Shown here one piece after another: positions 58,096 through 64,000 of a stretch of 64,000 bases of DNA (its first letter is position 1; every line of letters begins with the position of its first letter). The notes beneath the pieces are model-generated. The model searched no databases, was not told the origin of the DNA, and saw only the letters and a list, made by a program, of their open reading frames with translations. Source of the DNA: Pyrus communis (Eukaryota > Streptophyta > Magnoliopsida > Rosales > Rosaceae); contig NC_084808.1 of the NCBI RefSeq assembly GCF_963583255.1, forward strand, positions 15,858,725 through 15,922,724, read 5' to 3'. Made by a program: the position numbers and the translations under genes.

Positions 58096-61000
58096 ATTCA
58101 TATATTACTAACTTATTCCCAAGCTCAGATATTTGTGAGCGTTAGCTCTAAAGAAATTATACACAATATAATTAAATTAATTGGTAAACTAATCTTTGAT
58201 CATCAGCTGATCCTTTTAATTATTAGTGAAGTTGCACCCTATAAAATTATCAAGCTAGCTCATCCTTGCATATCCAAGGAAACTTGGGTAGATGCATTAT
58301 TTCCCACAAAAGCAAATGCCATTTCCAGTTATGTATAAAATTTGCTGAAATGGACGAGCATACAAGTCTGATCTCATTAATTTCACAAGCATGAATACTA
58401 TTGCTTCATTTACAAAAATTCTCAGCCAATGTTCATCATTAGTCATTTATGAGACTCATCCACTACTTGTTTTATTAAATTGTATACATGCATGCTTGGT
58501 GCGATTTAGGTGTTTCTTTAATGTTATTCATCAAATTATAGTTTACGGTACCATTTAAAAAGGTGGTTCATTTTAATCGAATGTTTGTAACTAAATACAT
58601 TCATTACGTATATGTCATACCCTGAAAGTGTAATATCACATCCATAATGTAAAAGAAAACCTTATTAAATAATAATAATGTCATTTATTAATTAACTTAC
58701 TATCATTTAACACAAGTACTGCACTTCTCCAATACTACGATTCATTCACTAACAATAAGTTATTTTTCTTGTAGTTCATAGATTGAATATTACATCATGT
58801 ATAACACCATTATAGCGAAGGTTTGAAATCCAAAAAGTGAATAATGATAGTGGGTATTTACATGACGTACACTAATAATAATATGTATGTATTGTGTAGC
58901 AAGACGTTCATGATGTAACAATCAATGTTGGCAGCGTAACAATATCATTCTATAACCTCACCATTATTATGCGTCGGATAATAACCTTGAATAATTATAA
59001 TATCAATACAACAAAGTGTCCCAATACCCCTTTTTCAAAAGTGTACTGTAGAATTTTTCAATCATATAACACATTAATACACATACGTACTAAACTTATC
59101 TTATAATACGATTCACTGAAATGTGGGTAAAAAATGTGATCCCTTTAGCATTACACATAAAGTTCAATGAAACATTATAACTTCAAAATCATTGACGTCT
59201 TCTTTTTTCCCGTAAAAGCCATGTGCAATAAAATTCTACACCACCTGCTGGAAACATTGGCTGAGGTACACAGTAAGTCAATAATTATAATTATGTATTT
59301 AATTTACCTTTAGATGAGTCAAGCCTTATTCTTCTCACTTACAACTAAACAAGAATATCATTATAGTTCATATTACTAGTGACAGATAAAATTATTTTTA
59401 ATCTGCAAATAAATTAAGGCCCCCTTCCGCTTCTATATATCTTCCGTACTTTCTTGACCTCTAGTTTAATTTTCCTTTTACGCGCTCATGTTACATTGCA
59501 TATAGGTATGGCTGGCTGATATGTAGTAGGTCGAGTTGCTGAACTGCTTTACACGTTGTTACCAGATACTTATAAATATAAAATATATTTTCAAAAGTAA
59601 GTGAATGCATTGATTTACACACCCTCAATGTCTCAAAAGAAAAGAAATCTGAGTGTACCCAGATTTCTCCTTTGCATTTTGTGGCAAAAAAGGAGTGAAA
59701 GTTTTATCAGAAAACCCACAGAGCCAAAAGATCCTACCAAAAATTCAGAGATTTAGCAAAAGGCCCATTGGCTAATCAGGCGAGTCCATGGAATGCTAAA
59801 TATGGTTTGTGATTGTTATAAAGGTTCTAGAGCCTGAGTGGCAGGGTTTACCCGCAGTATGCACACCGGTACCGTCTATTTCACTCATAGTTATATATTT
59901 TTGAAACAGTTTATAAATATATTTAATATATGTGTACCATGCATGCACCACAGCCGATGAAATCTTTGTCTGCTGCAATAACTGATGTAAATTTTGTTAT
60001 GATAATTACCATGTTTATGCATTAGGGACAATGAGAAACAGACGAAACGATGACTATATATAGAGAACTTTTGGGGCTTGATGCGGAGTAGGAATCTCTC
60101 CTCTCTATTTTTTTCTTTGTCAATCATTAAAATTACATGGCTCTTCATTGATTGCTGTCTCATCAAAGTTGAAATCGTTGGAAGGGCCTCTCCTGTCTCA
60201 ATAAACCTAAGAAAAACAAGGAAAAAGAAAGCCTCCCATCACACAATCTGTGTGTGTGTGTCGAAACTGTGATATATCTAGGAAAATAAACAAGAAAACT
60301 GATGAACTATGCATCCGAATTAACACAAATAAATCATACAATTATGGTTAGTTTGAACTTGGTTAAGAACATTGTTCAACTCGGTTGTGGATGCTTTTCT
60401 AATGGAAATCACATTTTACAAAACTTAAGCTTAATGGAGACAAATGATGAAAGTTTAGCATAAGAGCTTAAAAGATCATGGACATCTCATACCAAAAGAT
60501 GAAAGTATCTCATACCGTTGCGAAATGGATTTGGATTGGATTCTCACATTCTAGGTTAGCTAGCATGCTGTCAAAGCAGAATATCTAAGTTTTGTGTCAG
60601 GCAACTGTTGTATCAATCCAATATAAATCAACCAATAAATGGTCTGCAATGTAATAGGAATGAAACAATAGATATTAATGCTAAGATTGTGATTTGAGCC
60701 CTTTATATTGCCTTAGGAATGTGTGTCTTAGAATTCAAATAAGGCTGATTGAGTCCTTGATAGTCATGTAATTATGACCTAACTTGTAGGCTAAGAAAGT
60801 GGGATTTGGTTCTCTTTTATGGACGTAGCCCTAGTCTCTTAGCTAGTATAAATATACAGACCCCTGCAAGCCGTAAAACACACAACAAAACACTTCCCAA
60901 TGAGTGGTTGTATAAGGCTAGGAGCTTGTAGAAGACTTCGATATTGGATTGGTGTTTCTTCCTCCTTCAAACTCATTCAATGGATGCCGCTGGAAGTACT

Positions 61001-61475
61001 TCAGGTTAGCCATCGTTTCTCTTGTTTTTGTTTTAATTGTATCATATCACGCATAAGATCCTATATATGTCTCCAGTAAGCTTTGTACGTATGTTACTCG
61101 CAAAAAGACGTCAAACGTAAGGGAGAGTGTATAAGCATCTTCTTGTGGAGAAAATAAATCGACCTGGAGTTTTCTTTTGAACTGGCTTAATATCATATGA
61201 TGTTCCTAGTCGTATATAATGTATAGACCAATTTTTGTCTCCTGCGCATGGGCTTGTGCATGAGCTGATGTGATGAAATATCCGCCCTCCACTTTTGGAC
61301 ATGAAAATGAGTGGTTGTGATGAGATTAAAGGAAAAAGCTGCAGCAAAGATTGAAGCAGCCAAAAGAAAACCATTAAAAGAAGGAAAAGGGAGGGAAAAA
61401 AGGGGATTCGACTTTCAACTAAGGAAAAAATGAGGGAAAAACCGAAACAAAAAACCCAAAAAGAGAAAAAATTTC
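58096..61475. other. Intergenic, no supported gene
   Basis: AT-rich. Near 60845, AGTATAAATATACAGAC is TATA-like. It is followed about 150 bp later by ATGGATGCCGCTGGAAG and a GTTAGCC that could be a splice donor or the start of a Copia gag. Nothing further supports a gene, so this is left unassigned. Confidence 0.4.
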
Positions 61476-61613
61476 TTCTTCCTCACAATCAAGGATAAGG
61501 GGTTATCAATGTTATAAGTTTCAGATAGGTTTGAGATGATCGAGAACAAAACTCTATTCAAAATTTGATGCTTATGACACTGATAACCCATTATCCTTGA
61601 TTGTGAGAAAGAA
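61476..61613 (-). ncRNA. Long foldback, possible small-RNA precursor
   Basis: Arms of 43 bp (61476-61518 and 61571-61613) pair with only four differences, around a 52-base loop. The shared core is CACAATCAAGGATAA. On the minus strand two of the four differences become G:U pairs, so that strand folds better. The size and quality resemble a plant miRNA or siRNA hairpin. Alternatively it is a small inverted-repeat transposon lacking a visible target duplication. Expression is unknown. Confidence 0.4.
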
Positions 61614-61871
61614 CCTAAAGTGAGCTCTCCAAAAATATTGGTATTCTGCAATCTGCAATATTGATCACAGCAGCAGGTTAAGTATTTTTACAAGAACATA
61701 ATCTTCGAATTAAACTCTAAAGTCCAACCCTAGTTGGTTTACATAATTATATCCAAGAAAATCTAGAGTTGGAGTTCTATTTGGTGAGCTATTCCTTGTG
61801 CTTCAAGTAATAGTAATACCTGGTTTTAATTACCAAGGCGATAAGGGAGTTTTGTAAAGGAAGTAATCCTA

Positions 61872-62068
61872 TGGGCTTTAATATTCTAGTTATAAGCTAA
61901 TGAGGGCTTCTTTAATCCATTAGTGGGTAGGACTCTAGAAGCATTGAGCACTATACAAGGTTTAGGTCTTGGGCTTTGATTAATATTCTAGTTATAGGCT
62001 CATTAGAGTTTCTTAAATCCAGTAATGGGTATGAATCTAGAAGCATTGAGCACTATGTAAGGTTTAGG
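61872..62068. repeat. 102-bp diverged tandem duplication
   Basis: ATATTCTAGTTATAAGCTAA near 61881 and ATATTCTAGTTATAGGCTCA near 61983 begin two copies. Both end CTAGAAGCATTGAGCACTAT then AAGGTTTAGGT. Confidence 0.85.
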
Positions 62069-62895
62069 TTCTGTGCACACTTCAATCACAATTGTTAATT
62101 GTCAATTATAACCACCAATAAAATTTTGACACATGACACATAAAAATTCAAAAATATATAGCATAATGAGAAAACATAAAAAACCAAATGTTTACATAAC
62201 AGACTATCTCACATTGTCATTACAAATTATTTTGTTTTCACATGTCATTACATTGTTGGTTATAATTGATAAGTAAGAATTGTTGAATGAAAGACTAATT
62301 TTCCTTTGAATTTGATGAAATAGTGGATGGAATCTACCGACAAAGGGTCAATTGGCTTATTTCAAATAGTTCAGGGGGTTATTTTACCAAAAAAAAAAAT
62401 AGCCCAGGGAGTCAATTTCAACTGGAGTAATAGTTCAAGGGTACAAATGACAGTTTACGCTTTAATAAATCTAGGGGTATTCAATTAGGATTTTAAGTGA
62501 TTCTTTGAAATTCAAAGTGTATTGAATCATAATTTTAATATAGTTAACTAAAATCCTTAGAAATCCGGTTGTATTCAATTAGAATTTTAAAGAAGTTAAT
62601 AACATTCAAGATGTAATCAATCATGAATTGATTTTAAATAAGCTTACACATATTATTGATATTGTTAAAGAAAACATTCTTGAGCTTAAAGCAATGTCTA
62701 ATCCATATAGAAAAAGAACAACAATTCTCATGTAATCCTTCGCCAAATGTACAGTAGCTTTGTATAGCTAGCAATACAGCATACATGAATTAATCTGTAC
62801 TACAACCAACTCAAAAGCTATGCAAAAAGTTCACTAATTTTTCAAAAGCAAACTCTTTTTGCAAATGCAATTGCTAAATGCATGCCTTGGAAATC
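62069..62895. other. Intergenic with a transposon-end fragment
   Basis: TCTAGGGGTATTCAATTAGG at about 62465 and GTTGTATTCAATTAGAATTT near 62569 look like two related ends of an old MITE. No pair of ends or duplication is complete. No gene was seen. Confidence 0.4.
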
Positions 62896-63990
62896 TTAAT
62901 CAGTAGCAGTACCACCACCACCTGTAGCATTTTTGTTTTCAGCAGAAATTTGAATCCTGACAAACTGTAATTCCATTTCTAACCGAAAATTCTTTTCTTT
63001 CTCGTTGTCAAGCTCCGTCCTCGGCCTCTCAATCTCCTACCTCGTTTGCTCATCTCTACTCATCTCTCAACCTCCTTCATGCCTTCCTCTCAACACCCCG
63101 ATCAGATTCATCACATTCTGCCTCTGCTCTTCCAAGCTCCTTATCAATGCCATTAGTTCCACCACCATTGTTCCCCTTTCAAGTCCTCCAATTCCACCCA
63201 TATTACCACTAAGTACTGGTTTGGTACTAAAGTGTTTTTATAAAAAGTGGATATCAAAAAAAGCTGAGCTCAAAAAGGTGTTTGGTAAACACTTAAAAAC
63301 AACTTATTTTCACATTTTTGGATGAAAAAAAGCTAAAAACGTGAAGCAGCAAAAATAAGCTTATTCTTACAGCACAGCAGAAGCAGTTTATTTTCAAAGC
63401 ACAACAATACCAAACTAGCCCTAAGGGTACCCAACATAGGTTTCATGTCAACACCTCTTATTCCTAGCTTACCCACATTACCAGTAGGGCCACCCATCAT
63501 GGCTTCATCACTCTTTACACCACTAAACATAATTCTTCTATCTCACCCATAGTCTCTCTCTCCCCACCCACTATGGCTAAAGCTTCCCCTACAACAGCTC
63601 CTCCGTCGATATTACTCGACTCGCCCATACTTCCATTATAGGCAACATTTGGCCTTGTCCTACCAAGCTCTACTTATTGAACTTGGATGAATGACGGTTT
63701 CCCGACCAAACCTTTCCATTTTCACAACCGAATCATTGGAAGACTCAATCGGAAAAACCAAATCGCTGCTTTAAGACTCAGTCAGAAATACAAGTCGAGA
63801 CCAAACTCATCTTCATTGAAATTCCACCCACTAATCCTCACATTCCTATCTCTCAGCCTCACCAACTCCCCTTCATCATCTTCCTCTACCCTTTTCTTCC
63901 GCACCAAGCCACCAAAATCCTTAATTTTCTTGAACATTTCTTCAACGCTTGACGCTTGGCAAACCCAGAAGCACATTCTTCATCAGAAAA
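62896..63990 (-). pseudogene. Unrecognised protein, decayed and split by a MITE
   Basis: I do not recognise the family. On the minus strand, acidic or basic coding-like sequence runs VEEMFKKIKDFGGLVRKKRV and EGELVRLRDRNVRISGWNFN (63976-63782), then SSNIDGGAVVGEALAIVGGE (near 63590), a frameshift near 63535, and AMMGGPTGNVGKLGIRGVDM. After the MITE (63213-63421) it continues GNMGGIGGLERGTMVVELMA, LIRSLEEQRQNVMNLIGVLR, two stops, and a helical ELDNEKEKNFRLEMELQFVR ending at a TAA at 62896-62898. The C-terminal part looks like a coiled coil. Codon-like composition persists despite the breaks, so it was once a gene. Confidence 0.45.
63213..63421. mobile_element. MITE, 209 bp, with TAA duplication
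   Basis: The left end GTACTGGTTTGGTA and the reverse complement of the right end, GGGCTAGTTTGGTA, are inverted repeats. TAA lies on both sides (63210-63212 and 63422-63424), as in Harbinger/Tourist elements. Taking the MITE and one TAA out leaves the surrounding reading frame open and in phase, so it landed in a coding sequence. Confidence 0.75.
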
Positions 63991-64000
63991 TTGCCTCATC

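Noticed and set aside
60600..61020. TATA box plus ATGGATGCCGCTGG as a possible gene or Copia 5' end
   Set aside because: No primer-binding site, downstream domain or second LTR was found; it could be chance.

Overview
This is a window of plant nuclear DNA, most likely from a eudicot. It is AT-rich and intron-poor, and it carries Copia, Gypsy and LINE retroelements, many MITEs, one SINE and two plant-specific C2H2 zinc-finger genes of the QALGGH (SUPERMAN) class. Several repeats look like ones I associate with Rosaceae such as apple and pear, but that is recognition rather than proof.

Only two ordinary genes look intact. Both are single-exon QALGGH zinc-finger repressors on the minus strand: a TAC1-like gene at 28778-29353 and a SUPERMAN/ZFP10-11-like gene at 55505-56239. 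Nearly everything else I can identify is mobile DNA or its debris.

Layout. 1-2363: the 3' part of an LTR element (A) ending in an 875-bp LTR, inserted into the integrase region of a decayed plus-strand Copia (B, 2364 to about 11000). Copia B is split again at 4806-10769 by a minus-strand, gag-only Gypsy-type element (C) with a perfect TGTAA target duplication. 11000-12710: intergenic. 12711-18309: a decayed minus-strand Copia (D) whose gag is split by a 965-bp hAT-type element with an 8-bp target duplication. 18310-28700: intergenic, with microsatellites, a MITE and an orphan LTR-PBS junction. 28778-29353: zinc-finger gene 1. 31340-31510: a tRNA-type SINE. 34351-35478: hAT-like ends bracketing a decayed PP2C fragment. 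36458-47620: a full-length but dead minus-strand LINE, split by a very young Copia (E, 39140-44531) whose two 658-bp LTRs differ at only two positions by eye. 47689-52060: MITEs and tandem repeats. 52386-54660: a 2.3-kb solo LTR. 55505-56239: zinc-finger gene 2. 56786-58087: a Harbinger-like element and a MITE. 61476-61613: a strong foldback. 62896-63990: a decayed unrecognised coding sequence split by a MITE.

The transposon boundaries rest on what can be read directly: paired LTRs, TG...CA ends, primer-binding sites, polypurine tracts and target-site duplications. The two zinc-finger genes are probably independent transcription factors, and nothing suggests that genes here form a shared pathway. 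I found no convincing new defence or metabolic system. The most unusual items are the gag-only element with variable LTR lengths, the possible gene-capturing hAT, the young Copia with two inactivating changes and the long foldback near 61.5 kb.
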